Below, piece by piece: positions 45,931-57,975 of a stretch of 64,000 bases of DNA. Where the stretch lies: contig JAAONU010000011.1 in the NCBI GenBank assembly GCA_012932295.1, positions 45,448,352 through 45,512,351 on the forward strand, written 5' to 3'. Source of the stretch: Cyclina sinensis (lineage: Eukaryota > Mollusca > Bivalvia > Venerida > Veneridae). How positions within the stretch are numbered: position 1 is the first letter of the stretch; each line of letters begins with the position of its first letter. The notes beneath the pieces are model-generated. The model was not told the origin of the DNA. It made no database searches and saw only the letters and a program-made list of their open reading frames with translations. Made by a program: the position numbers and the translations under genes.

Positions 45931-47985
45931 TATGAATATATTGTTTTTACATTTATGGTCCTCTTTGAGATGGTCTCGCATTAACTGCACCAGTGTTCGG
46001 AGAAAGCATTTGAAATTACAGTGAATATCGTATAGAATACATGTAAACAGTTTTTAAAGATCAGTTTGAACTGATATTTGTGAAGAACTAGCAATATAAG
46101 TACATATATTAGAATAAATTGAATGTGACAGTGAATTAACATCTTCCCATTTATATTATTTCTGGATGAAGACAGTTTTTGTATCATTTTTAAAAAAGAA
46201 AATCATTTTAGCCGTCAGCCACATCAACATCTTACACGAGCAGAAAACAAATAAGACTGGAAATGTTGCCTCCGTTTGAATGTAAAATCATGTATAGCCA
46301 TAATGGTTACTGTGAGTATACGTATGGCATTTAAGCTTATGTTACGCAAACATCTGTCGGTCTGTCAGTCCGACGTTAGACAATAGGTTTTTGATCAGTA
46401 ACTTAAGAAACCATGAGCCTACCTGTTTTTTTTTTAATTCTTTTGTTGTACCAAGGCAGTAACCCGTGGCTTCTCACTTTCATTAATTGTTTGTGTTGTT
46501 TTTTTTATTGATCAATATATTCAGTTATTCTTTCTTTTTCCTTTCCACTTTTTGGTTGTGTAGGGAGTTGCTGTTTTCTGATCGTGCTTTTTTCTGATAC
46601 GCGTTTTCCACTCTTTTAAGTGATGCGCCGAACGAATCAAAGGTCAAGGTCACAGGGAGATGCACGTCAGAAAACGTTCTGGAAAAATTACTGTAAAACG
46701 CTTGGGTCTTCTCACTCCACATTTAGGTAAACAGGCTGGACATGATAAATAGATGACCCCTAATGATAAAGTGACTCGCGATGTCAAATGTTAAAAGGAA
46801 CCTGTTCTTCGATCGAAAACGATTTCCGAACAATAACACACGAATCACTCGACCTAGTAACTCTCAAACTTTTCAAGATGGACTGGAATGATGTTTAGAC
46901 GATCATTAATGGTTTTGGCAAACTGTGTTAAAAGGTTAGGGACCTGGAGTTTGAAAATGGTTTCCGATCAATAACTCAAGAATAAAAGAATAAAGAACCT
47001 TCCATTGTCCAGACTAAGTTAGCGTGATAAGTAAATGGTGCCAATTGACAATTTGTCCAACACACCATCTTTCAACGTTACATGGACTTTTAATCAGAAA
47101 ATAGTTTTCGAACAACTGTACCCAGGGGCTTCAAACATTACATTATAGTTGGACCTAATGACCAGTGACGTTGTGTCCAAGGTCTAAGTCACAGATACGC
47201 TGATTGTGAAATGGATTTCTGATCAGCTGGACCAAGGACTCTCGAATATAAAAGAAAAGCTGGCTTAAAATAGTAAACGACATTGTTTTCGATGCGCCAA
47301 TATCAAGGTCAAAGAGCCATTAAATTCGAAGTAAGATTCCGATTAGTATTTCAAGGACAGCTGAAACTAAATGGGCATGATGTAAAAATGATCATATTGA
47401 TTTTAGGCGAACTATGTCAAAGATCAAGGTCATCGATAAATGGATACTAGATACCTCGGCACTCTTGTAGATTTTCATAGATTATACGCATGTTTCCTCA
47501 AAATACGGCTAAAACCGTAAATTGTTTCAGATGATTATATGTCTTTTTATCAATTTTCCCAGTGGAAACAATTTCAAGATGTTGGAATCGTGTATAGATG
47601 CTCAAGTCTTTTTACTCTAAAAATACATTAAAACGGTCGACATACTTAAAAGTATTTAAAGAAAACAATCCTACTGCATTCTTTATCAGAAGAATTCAGA
47701 TGGCCTTTTCTGTTATTTTTCGTTGTATTGTCGTTATTCTTCAATAAACCGAATCCCATGTATGTATTCATAACAAATATCTAAAACTATGTATCTTATT
47801 TCTGCTTAAGAAATTTGTGTATAGAAATACCTAACAATACCTGAATATGTCCCAAGTATTCAATTTATAACATTTAGTTAGTTTCAAATAATAAATAGAT
47901 CTTCGACTAGTACCTTTTCATTTGATAAACCAGTGTAATAATCATGAAACTAGAGCATTAAAATAATGTATACCTTAATTTTTAG
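45931..47985. repeat. Segmental duplication block A, copy 2
   Basis: Counterpart of 25364-27670. The internal 46620-47470 part holds the same degenerate units of roughly 150 bp (GATGACCCCTAATGATAAAG, GGTTTCCGATCAATAACTCA). It begins 180 bp beyond the mariner element, which is therefore outside the duplicated unit. No gene is seen. Confidence 0.85.
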
Positions 47986-48114
47986 CCTCTAATAAAGCAG
48001 AGTATAAGAACTGTATAAAAATACTAATTATCGATAACAAAAGTCATCTCTTAAGGTATTAGATTCCTAATACCCTACCTCCACTATGACGAGTATTCAA
48101 TTCCATTAATTAAG

Positions 48115-49220
48115 ACATTTTCACTGAAGGACAAGGGTCAAACCCCCTCAGGCCATTTTTTCTCTAGCTTTTTTTTGGTGGGTGGGGGGGGGGGGCAGTT
48201 TTACATTTTGTTTTGTTTTACAACATTAACTTTTATGGGATTTAAATTCAATTTCTTTTGTTTTAAATATATGTCAATTGTAACAGATTTTTAACAAGGT
48301 AAATTGATGAAAATTGGGTATCTGTGATTTCAGTTATTAATTTCTCCTAAACTGGATGGTAAAAATATTTGATATTTTGCCTATTTGTTCAGAATAGTAC
48401 AGGCATAAAACTAATTGTAGCTAATTTGAAGCCCGAAAGATTTATGTTGAAGTTTACGTTGATAACATCCCCTCATAATGAAGTGGGTGGGGTAAATTCT
48501 AGTCATTTTTATAAGCATATTTCGTTTCTTCTTACTTTCGGCATTTCATTTTGTTTGCCGTTTGTCAGTAGGCAGTAGGTCTTCATAATGTGAATGAATA
48601 CATACCAAGTAACACTTTTTTAATGATCAGTAGTAGAAAAAAACTCTGTGTTTCTCTATACCTTAGAAACTTATTAAATCGGGTGAGGTTTGAAATGAAT
48701 ATAACTTATATTAAGTCATTTCTTGAAACTCCCATGGTAATAGTGTCTTGTATGGTCTATATTTTGTCCTAGGATAGTATATTTTCTTAAAAGAAAAACT
48801 CAATTAAATGAGAGCTGACAAAATGTTTGTAAATATTCTAAAACCTTATTGTAGTAGGGGTATAAAGCTGTACCTCATTTCTGAAGATAATTTGAATTAA
48901 TATGAAACCGTTTTATTGAAGGCCATTGGTTCAATCCCCAATGGAGCTATTTTCTAATCTTTGTTATTGCTTTTGTTTTAAAACTGTTGAATATTATAAC
49001 GCTGGTAAACACTCTAAATACATGAAAATTGATTATCAGTGGTTTCGGTATTTACTTTAATCCCAAACTGCACGGTAAAACTTTTTTCTACTTATTTTGC
49101 TTAAAATGTTCAGAACGATATTGAAATAAAATTTATTTTAGCTACTTTGAAGTCAAACTGATATATTTTGAAATGTACTTGATATATTTCTCTCATCGTA
49201 AAACGATATCATGTTGTAAA
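48115..49220. repeat. Local tandem duplication of about 0.35 kb
   Basis: Sequence at 48120-48480 and 48905-49215 matches in order: GAAGGACAAGGGTCAAACCC with GAAGGCCATTGGTTCAATCC, GATGAAAATTGGGTATCTG with ATGAAAATTGATTATCAG, CTAATTTGAAGCC with CTACTTTGAAGTC. The second copy continues into block B. The piece between (48480-48900) is unshared. A G-run lies near 48185. Confidence 0.6.
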
Positions 49221-49467
49221 ATCATTTTAGTGATTTTAACTAATTGACGCACTTTTTTTTTTATTCTCAACAAACATTAGCTTTATTACTGTGAACTGTA
49301 GTTCTAACGGTCAGACTCAGAAAAAAAGTGTGATTTTGAAGTGTTTACTTCTTTGCTTGACAGACTTATTTAGTTCAGAGAGATTCTCATATCTTTTTAA
49401 TCGTTTGGTAAAATTGTTTTCTATAGTCCATTTTTTTCATTTGGTATGGTAGTTCTTAAAACAAATC

Positions 49468-50095
49468 TCAACTAGAAACGCCTCAATGCGACGAAACCAG
49501 GTTTTCAACGTTCATGTTTAACAGAAGCTTCGTCATCAAGGGCCCTGGTGCATATTGTCAGCATTTTGGAATTTGAACATTTTTGGGGGAATTATGGCCT
49601 TCTGATTTTTTTACATATATTATATACACATTGATGAATATTAATTTGTATCTTTTATGTTTCTACAGATAGGAAATGCTAATTGTATCTAATTAGATGC
49701 ATATTTTTACAAACAACAAACTTAAGAACAAATTAATTTTATTTATAATACTAATCTATTCATTAGTTTATGGTAGTATATAATGTTGGTTGGTTATTTT
49801 GTTTGCTTTGTACATTTACTTTTATATTATTTACTATATACATGTATCATTTTTTCGGGGGGGGGGGGGGGGGTTGTTTATTTAAAAAAAAAAACAATGG
49901 GCAACAATTCGGCCAAAAATGCTTGAATCACAAAACCCCGATAATATGCACCAGGACACTTGATGATAAAGCTTCTGTGAAAGTTTAGTCAAAATCGCTT
50001 GAGAAATGTAGGAGGAGTTGCGCAAAGACAAAATTGTTTACGCCCGCCCGTCCGCCGATATACCCCAATCTAATAACCGGAGGATGAAACAAGTC
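49468..50095 (+). mobile_element. Dispersed element inserted in duplication copy 2
   Basis: Copy 1 is continuous at 32.82-32.85 kb where copy 2 has this extra sequence of about 620 bp. It starts near CAACTAGAAACGCCTCAATG, contains TCATCAAGGGCCCTGGTGCA and TTGAGAAATGTAGGAGGAGT, and ends near GATATACCCCAATCTAATAA. These words are familiar from bivalve repeats. A G-run sits at about 49858-49873. No coding capacity is seen. Confidence 0.65.
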
Positions 50096-50399
50096 CATTA
50101 CTCCCCACTACCTTACAGCAGTTGCGTCGGATGTTTGGAAAACTTACGTACAATTTTCAGTTAGTGATATATATCATCTCCGTTTAGGGACTTTCGCCTT
50201 GATACTTAATGTAATGTGGATAAAAGAAAAGCAAAAGTAAAACAGCTGATAAGCATTATTCAAAAACCTTGTTTACAAATGACCTGTATATCTAGATCAA
50301 GAGTTAACCAGAAATTGTATTACTCAACTCATACAGTCACTGCATTGACTAAGACTGAACTTAAACCGTGTTTAATGAAGTTTTAAATCAGTTGCATTC

Positions 50400-51455
50400 C
50401 TATGCAAAAATAGCTTGTTTTTCACATATGTAGTTCATTTTGGTCTCGCAAGACTCATCGTTCCATGCCCAGGATTCAACTTTCTTTAATTGGAGACAAT
50501 TCTCATCCTTCTCTCCATTTGGTTCCTTTCCTTTGAAATTTGAGAAAGTCTCATCTATTCTCTCTTCACTAGAACTCCAGATCCAGACCCCTTCTTGTTT
50601 CTGATCAGTTCCGCCCAGCCACGTCCCGTAACCACCAGCCACCCTTTCCCTGGATAAATTTACTAGAAACGTATTTTCTCCATTATCGTCTACTTGAGCA
50701 AGGTGTGCTGCAAATGAAGCACATTTGATCAATGCTTCCTCCCATGTTAGTTCTACCATACCAACGTAGTAACATGATTTTTCATACAAAAACCATCCCC
50801 AGTCTAGACAACTTAACTTAAGCAAGCTCTTTTCAAGTTCCACAATTTTCGAATTCAGATGATTCCTCTCTCTGCGATTTTCATTTTCTTGTTCACTGAA
50901 TTGATTTTCAAGCCTTTCTTCCATTTTGTATATGCCTACAGTATAGTTTGCATTGGCACTATCTAGCTTTTTGTATTTTCTTTCCGTTTCATCCCGGTAA
51001 GACATAAAGTTACTTTGCAATGCCTCTAGTATAATGCTTTGTTCTTTTTGCTTCTCAAATATGTTTGTTTGTATATCCTTTAACTCATTTCTGATAAGTT
51101 CCAGATCTTTCTTCTCTTCGTTTAGGACATTCCTGATATACTGTTTTTCTTCTTTGATTGATTTCTTCACAATTTTTGATAAGTTATCCATTTCTGTTTT
51201 TGTTCTGTCCTGTTCCGTTTTGTCCTCATTTTCTATTCTACCTTTATTTGTAACATCTAACCTGTTGTACGAAATGTTATCCAGTTTTTCCAGAATCATA
51301 TTAATGTCTTCCCTCATCGCAGTTTTGTCTTCAAACATGCTTTGCTCCATTAAATGAAAGCGCCTCTCTAACCAAGAAACGCGCGAAGATGCCGTTTTCC
51401 CACTTCCTGTCAGAATCACAGCGACCAAGCAAAGAAAATATGACGACGAATTCAT
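50400..51455 (-). CDS. Secreted coiled-coil C-type lectin, copy 2
   Basis: A 351-aa intronless frame, paralogue of the gene at 33144-34202. It has a signal peptide (1-22), a long charged coiled-coil stalk (about 25-212) and a C-type lectin domain (216-345) with C216, C228, C245, C320, C336 and C344, WLGG at 279-282, EPN at 311-313 and WND at 331-333. Like copy 1 it should bind mannose-type sugars with calcium and be secreted; this is inferred from the motifs. By hand count the signal and stalk N-terminal part differ at about 25 of 143 positions, the lectin domain at about 44 of 136. Promoter-region words are shared with copy 1. Confidence 0.88.
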   Translation of the reverse strand: MNSSSYFLCLVAVILTGSGKTASSRVSWLERRFHLMEQSMFEDKTAMREDINMILEKLDNISYNRLDVTNKGRIENEDKTEQDRTKTEMDNLSKIVKKSIKEEKQYIRNVLNEEKKDLELIRNELKDIQTNIFEKQKEQSIILEALQSNFMSYRDETERKYKKLDSANANYTVGIYKMEERLENQFSEQENENRRERNHLNSKIVELEKSLLKLSCLDWGWFLYEKSCYYVGMVELTWEEALIKCASFAAHLAQVDDNGENTFLVNLSRERVAGGYGTWLGGTDQKQEGVWIWSSSEERIDETFSNFKGKEPNGEKDENCLQLKKVESWAWNDESCETKMNYICEKQAIFA

Positions 51456-51895
51456 TCCTATGCTTTGTTAATGCAGGCACTTAACTGAACAAAACTGTAC
51501 CTTGTGCAGAAAATAATAAACTATCCTTAAAACATTCGAACGAATTTATATATTTATAAATGTAAATATAAACAAGAACTGGTTCTCCTCACTGTTGTTT
51601 ATAAGATAAACTTTCAATGAGAGGCATTCTGGCGAGTTGTCTTGAAATTTATAGCTGTGGAATAAACTGTACGAATTCCTCTCAGCAGCTACTTCAAAAC
51701 TTATATTTTCATAATTATAGAAATACCGTAGTTGTAAAAATAACTACCCCTGGTACTGTCAATGACGTGTTACTAAGAAAAGAAGACTGGCCTAGACCTC
51801 TTAACGGAATCATTTTTGCCCAATCGCCTAGTTGTTGATATGATGTGACACAATCTCGACATTGAAATTATAATGTAAAACATGCTGATAAATGT

Positions 51896-52389
51896 GCACT
51901 CTTACGAATATATGAGCCAACACGGACTTTCCTTGATCCAGCAAAGACGAACAAGATACGTACCGGACTTTATTGACAATAAAAAGTAGTCATGGTTTTA
52001 TTTATTTTCTTTGGTACTTGACTTATTGGTATACTACATGTGTAGGGACGGTGACACCATTCCTTTGCATGTTAAAACAAGTAAAATGAATTAAAGATAA
52101 AAAAATAGAATGAGTGAGCACAAACGTGAGATTTCTTGCTTCGAAGACATTAACAATATTAAGGCTGGCAGTTAAAACTTACGTTGCATTGATTTGACAT
52201 TTAGAAAATACTTTTATACATCCGATCCGTACCTCGCAAACATGTAAGTTATCATATGTTTATAACTTATCCTTGTTGAATATTCAAATTTTATCGAGCA
52301 GAAATACGTATGGGACAAACAGATAAATGTATTTTTGTTTTTTACGATTATATATATATATGTGTCTGTGTCTTTGTTAAGCGGAACCC
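51896..52389. other. Non-coding stretch
   Basis: Nothing recognised between the lectin duplication and the 48-bp array, except a short TA-rich run at about 52350-52362. Confidence 0.5.
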
Positions 52390-55385
52390 GGCATTGTACT
52401 TATCTAGTGAACTAAATGCCTACTCTGCTTATCTCTTTGCATTGTACTTATCTAGTGAACTAAATGCCTGCTCTGCTTATCTCTTGGCATTGTACTTATC
52501 TAGTGAACTAAATACCTACTCTGCTTATCTCTTGGCATTGTACTTATCTAGTGAACTAAATGCCTACTCTGCTTATCTCTTTGCATTGGACTTATCTAGT
52601 GAACTAAAGGTCTACTCTGCTTATCTCTTGGCATTGGACTTATCTAGTGAACTAAAGATGTACTCTGCTTATCCCTTGGCATTGTATTTATCTAGTGAAA
52701 TAAATGCCTGCTCTGCTTATCTCTTGGCATTGTACTTATCAAGTGAACTAAATGTCTACTCTGCTTTTCTCTTGGCTTTGTACTTATCTAGTGAACTAAA
52801 TGTCTACTCGGCTTATCTCTTGGCATTGGACTTATCTAGTGAACTAAAGGTCTACTCTGCTTATCTCTTTGCATTGTACTTATCTAGTGAACTAAATGCC
52901 TGCTCTGCTTATCTCTTTGCATTGTACTTATCTAGTGAACTAAATGCCTGCTCTGCTTATCTCTTTGCATTGTACTTATCTAGTGAAATAAATGCCTGCT
53001 CTGCTTATCTCTTTGCCTTGTACTTATCTAGTGAACTAAATATTTTTTCTGCTGATCTCTTGGCATTGTACTTACCTAGAGCACTTAAACGTCTATTCTG
53101 CTTATCTCTTGGCATTGTACTTATCTAATGAACTAAATATTTATTCTGCTGATCTCTTGGCATTGCACTTATCTAGAGCACTTAAATGTCTACTCTGCTT
53201 ATCTCTTGGCATTATACTTATCTAGAGCACTTAAATGTCTACTCTGCTTATCTCTTGGCATTGTACTTATCTAGAGCACTTAAATGTCTACTCTGCTTAT
53301 CTCTTGGCATTGTACTTATCTAATGAACTTAATATTTATTCTGCTGATCTCTTGGCATTGTACTTATCTAGAGCACTTAAATGTCTACTCTGCTTATCTC
53401 TTGGCATTGTACTTATCTAGAGCACTTGAATGTCTACTCTGCTTATCTCTTGGCATTGTACTTATCTAGTGAACTAAATATTTATTCTGCTGATCTCTTG
53501 GCATTGTACTTATCTAGAGCACTTAAATGTCTACTCTGCTTATCTCTTGGCATTGTACTTATCTAGTGAACTAAATGCTTGCTCTGCTTATCAATTGGCA
53601 TTGCACTTATCTAGTGAACTTAATCTCTACTCTGCTTATTTATTGGCATTGTACTTATCTAGTGAACTAAATGCCTGCTCTGCTTATCTCTTGGCATTGG
53701 ACTTATCTAGTGAACTAAATATTTATTCTGCTTATATCATGGCATTGTACTTATCTAGTGAACTTAATATTTATTCTGCTGATCTCTTGGCATTGTACTT
53801 ATCTAGAGCACTTAAATGTCTACTCTGCTTATCTCTTGGCATTGTACTTATCTAGTGAACTAAATGCTTGCTCTGCTTATCTATTGGCATTGCACTTATC
53901 TAGTGAACTTAATCTCTACTCTGCTTATTTATTGGCATTGTACTTATCTAGTGAACTAAATGCCTGCTCTGCTTATCTCTTCGCATTGTTCTTACCTAGT
54001 GAACTAAATATTTATTCTGCTTATTTGTTGGCATTGTATTTATCTAGTGAACTAAATGCCTACTCTTCTTATTTATTGGCACTGTACTTATCTAGTGAAC
54101 TTAATCTCTACTCTGCTTATTTATTGGCATTGTATTTATCTAGTGAACTAAATATCTACTCTGCTTATTTATTGGCATTGTACTTATCTAGTGAACTAAA
54201 TCTCTACTCTGCTTATTTATTGGCATTGCACTTATCTAGTGAACTTAATCTCTACTCTGCTTATTTATTGGCATTGTACTTATCTAGTGAACTTAATCTC
54301 TACTCTGCTTATTTCTTGGCATTGTACTTATCTAGTGAACTAAATGCCTACTCTGCTTATTTATTGGCATTGCACTTATCTAGTGAGATTAATCTCTACT
54401 CTGCTTATTTATTGGCATTGTACTTATCTAGTGAACTAAATGCCTACTCTGCTTATCTCTTGGCATTGGACTTATCTAGTGAACTAAAGGTCTACTCTGC
54501 TTATCTCTTTGCATTGTACTTATCTAGTGAACTAAATGCCTGCTCTGCTTATCTCTTGGCATTGTACTTATCTAGTGAACTAAATACCTACTCTGCTTAT
54601 CTCTTGGCATTGTATTTATCTAGTGAACTAAATGCCTACTCTGCTTATCTCTTGGCATTGTACTTATCTAGTGACCCAAATGCCTACTCTGCTTATCTCT
54701 TTGCATTAAGCTTATCTAGTGAACTAAATTCCTGCTCTGCTTATCTCTTGGCATTGGACTTATCTAGTGAACTAAATTCCTGCTCTGCTTATCTCTTGGC
54801 ATTGTACTTATCTAGTGAACTAAATGCCTACTCTGCTTATCTCTTGGTATTTTACTTATCTAGTGAACTAAATATTTATTCTGCTTATCCCTTGGCATTG
54901 TACTTATCTAGTGAACTAAATTCCTGCTCTGCTTATCTCTTGGCATTGGACTTATCTAGTGAACTAAATGCCTGCTCTGCTTATCTCTTTGCATTGTACT
55001 TATCTAGTGAACTAAATTCCTGCTCTGCTTATCTCTTGGCATTGGACTTATCTAGTGAACTAAATGCCTGCTCTGCTTATCTCTTTGCATTGTACTTATC
55101 TAGTGAACTAAATTCCTGCTCTGCTTATCTCTTGGCATTGTAGTTATCTAGTGAACTAAATTCCTGCTCTGCTTATCTCTTGGCATTGGACTTATCTAGT
55201 GAACTAAAGGTCTACTCTGCTTATCTCTTTGCATTGTACTTATCTAGTGAACTAAATTCCTGCTCTGCTTATCTCTTGGCATTGGACTTATCTAGTGAAC
55301 TAAATGCCTGCTCTGCTTATCTCTTTGCATTGTACTTATCTAGTGAACTGAAAGCCAAATCTGCTAATGTATTCACATATTGCTT
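52390..55385. repeat. 48-bp satellite array (about 62 units)
   Basis: Units contain CTTATCTAGTGAACTAAATG and CTCTGCTTATCTCTTGGCAT. Most are exactly 48 bp, so plus-strand frames stay open for hundreds of codons with a 16-residue repeat (LALYLSSELNAYSAYL). Units with TAGAGCACTTAAATG at 53.07-53.83 kb are 49 bp and shift the frame. Near 54.9-55.35 kb two unit types alternate (TTCCTG..GGCATTGGA and TGCCTG..TGCATTGTA), giving a 96-bp higher-order period. The last unit decays at about 55350-55385. I do not call a protein: there is no signal, no splice context and no sign of frame repair. Confidence 0.93.
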
Positions 55386-55649
55386 ATTTAGTGAATAAAA
55401 ATATGATTTTAAAGATAAAATGTAAACATCATTGATGCTGCAACCTTCCAGAGTTCAGGTCTGTGATCCGTGATCATGTGACCAAATTGATCAAGATAAA
55501 TATGGTCAAACATCAGCAAATACTTCTTTAAAAAGTTATAAATAAAAACAAACTGACATTCTTTTTTAAATTTAATCAAAATTGTACAAGTTGCACATTT
55601 TTTTCACTTTTCATTTTTTATCATCAATCAATCAACTTGGTATTTTTAT
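55386..55649. other. Short spacer between arrays
   Basis: AT-rich; nothing recognised. Confidence 0.5.
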
Positions 55650-56330
55650 ACTAAGCTGCAGGGAAATTCAATATTTAATAGTCAGCTGCAGGGTAAAACT
55701 AGCATCTTTAACCAGTTAAAAGGGTAATACAAAATTCTACAGCCAGTTACAGGATAAAACAAGATTCTATGGCCAGTGACAGGGTATTAGAAGACTCTTT
55801 AGCTAGTTACAGGATAAAACAAGATTCTATGGCCAGTGACAGGTTATTAGAAGACTCTTTAGCTAGTTACAGGATAAAACAAGATTCTATGGCCAGTGAC
55901 AGGGTATTAGAAGACTCTTTAGCTAGTTACAGGATAAAACAAGATTCTATGGCCAGTGACAGAGTATTAGAAGACTCTTTAGCTAGTTCCAGGATAAAAC
56001 AAGATTCTATGGCCAGTGACAGGGTATTAGAAGACTCTTTAGCTAGTTCCAGGATAAAACAAGATTCTATGGCCAGTGACAGGGTATTAGAAGACTCTTT
56101 AGCTAGTTCAGGATAAAACAAGATTCTATGGCCAGTGACAGGGTATTAGAAGACTCTTTAGCTAGTTCCAGGATAAAACAAGATTCTATGGCCAGTGACA
56201 GGGTATTTGAAGACTCTTTAGCTAGTTACAGGATAAAACAAGATTCTATGGCCAGTGACAGGGTATTAGAAGACTCCTTAGCTAGTTACAGGATAAAACA
56301 AGATTCTATGGCCAGTGACAGGTTATTCCA
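55650..56330. repeat. 60-bp satellite made of two 30-bp halves
   Basis: Ten units alternate CTATGGCCAGTGACAGGGTA and CTTTAGCTAGTTACAGGATA halves of 30 bp each; the halves match at about 21 of 30 bases. Left of 55740 only single, diverged 30-bp units remain (GTCAGCTGCAGGGTAAAAC, CCAGTTAAAAGGGTAA). One unit near 56108 is 59 bp and breaks the open frame, so the 115-aa and 114-aa repeat frames are by-products. Confidence 0.93.
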
Positions 56331-57975
56331 AGTTTTCGTCATGACAACTTGTGAAACTCATTTTTTGTCTACTCTGCTGAGATTATTTCCTTATTTGTCT
56401 TTGAAATGTCCTGGAAACTACCTGATTCAAATAAGTTATCAACAACAAACAAAAATAATAATGTTGATATAAAACGTTTATATCTGTAAATTTTAAAAGG
56501 TATATACAGAACAGGCAACAAACAGACTTTTAATTCATATGCATTTGAATATATGTCATTGTTTCTAGTAAGAACCTAATCCATACTACTAGTATTTCAT
56601 AGATTTTTTCTGTCAGAAAAACAGCCATGCATTTGATGTGTTAAGAGTAAAAGCTTTTATGATAAGGAACTACAGTGATTTTACTTTGGTCAAAGGCAAT
56701 TTTTGGTCCGTAAAGACATGAGTCTTTCCTTGAGTGGCTGTGTCTAAATCTATTTACCAACAAGATCTTACCGGATAAAATTTCATTTAAAAGATTACAT
56801 CTATTGTAAATATTGTAAACATTACATTCCTTTTCTGAAGGTTACTTGAAAATACAATCAGCTATGCACCATTATGATCAGTCTCATCTTTGAAACAAAT
56901 TAATTGTTGTTGTTTTTTTTATAACATTATTTAATTAAAAAATAGTTAACAACATTAAATCATGCAGTTAAGACTGGCTCAAAACCAGTTCAAAATATAA
57001 ATTAACACTTACTTTTACGCATTTATTTCCCTCTCATTTTTCCCATACTGTAATTTTCTTGTTATTTTTTTCTCAATCTAATTTCTTCTTCTATTTTTTC
57101 TCAAACAGACCCTTTTCCCCTCGTCCTCATTCTTTCTCTCGCTACTACCTTGCCCCTTTATTCTTGACCCCTTCAGCGATCTCCTAGCCCTACATTTATT
57201 TAATTTACTATTGTTTCTTAACAATCTAGACCCAAAAAAGAAGTTGAATAGAAAAGAACATGACTCGTGCTGATTAATTGGGATTAAATTACAGAAATGA
57301 GAAGAATATACAATATATGTAATACAGTGTAATAACATGTTAATCAGAGCAAGACATTTTCAAATATTTTTCTATGAATTTCAGCCCAAATCCAGGATGT
57401 AACTGAGTTTGTTAAAGTGTCAACTTCCGGAATATACTTGAGGCTCTTTCAACAAACCTCGTAATATACAACTATACATGTCCTAGTCACGAGCACATAT
57501 TTATATCTTACGCACTTTTTATTCATAGTTTTTTTCATCCTGTGCTTTGTGAAGTAAAAATCTTACATTTCCTTTTCTTTCTTTACTATCTGGAAGTAAA
57601 AACAAAACAAAAGAAACATTTACCATATAATACTGTTTCTAGTTATATACAGCAAAGTATTTATTTTTTCTATTTCTTGTCCTTTTGTACAATATGAATT
57701 TCTTTATTGTTCTTTGAGTGTCTGTGTGAAAAATTGCCCTTTATTTAACAGGTTTTCTTTTTATATGCTTGTTTTTTGGGCCTGTAACTACTCTCCTTAC
57801 AACTGTTTATATGCCCTAACCTTTAACAAAATATGCAACGATGTGACTTCAAGATCATGATTATAATGACCCCTGATGCAAGATGTTGTATTACTGTCAG
57901 CAGTTTTAAATACTGACAAGTCGACTGAAAAAGATATAAAAGAAAAAATACATAAAATTCATAATAGCAGATGCA
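56331..57975. other. Non-coding stretch
   Basis: No gene or clear repeat is recognised in 1.6 kb. A pyrimidine-rich tract lies at about 57030-57180. Confidence 0.5.

Larger units (their letters stand above)
49165..51895. repeat. Segmental duplication block B, copy 2
   Basis: Counterpart of 32450-34695, interrupted at 49468-50095 by a dispersed element absent from copy 1. It includes lectin copy 2 and about 440 bp of its upstream region. Confidence 0.85.

Noticed and set aside
53758..55143. 461-aa plus-strand open frame
   Set aside because: It lies wholly within the 48-bp satellite. The period is a multiple of three, so openness is expected. There is no signal, domain or splice context.
55769..56472. 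Repeat proteins of 115 and 114 aa (MASDRVLEDSLAS repeats)
   Set aside because: By-product of the 60-bp satellite. A single 59-bp unit breaks the frame with no compensation, and the opposite strand is open too.
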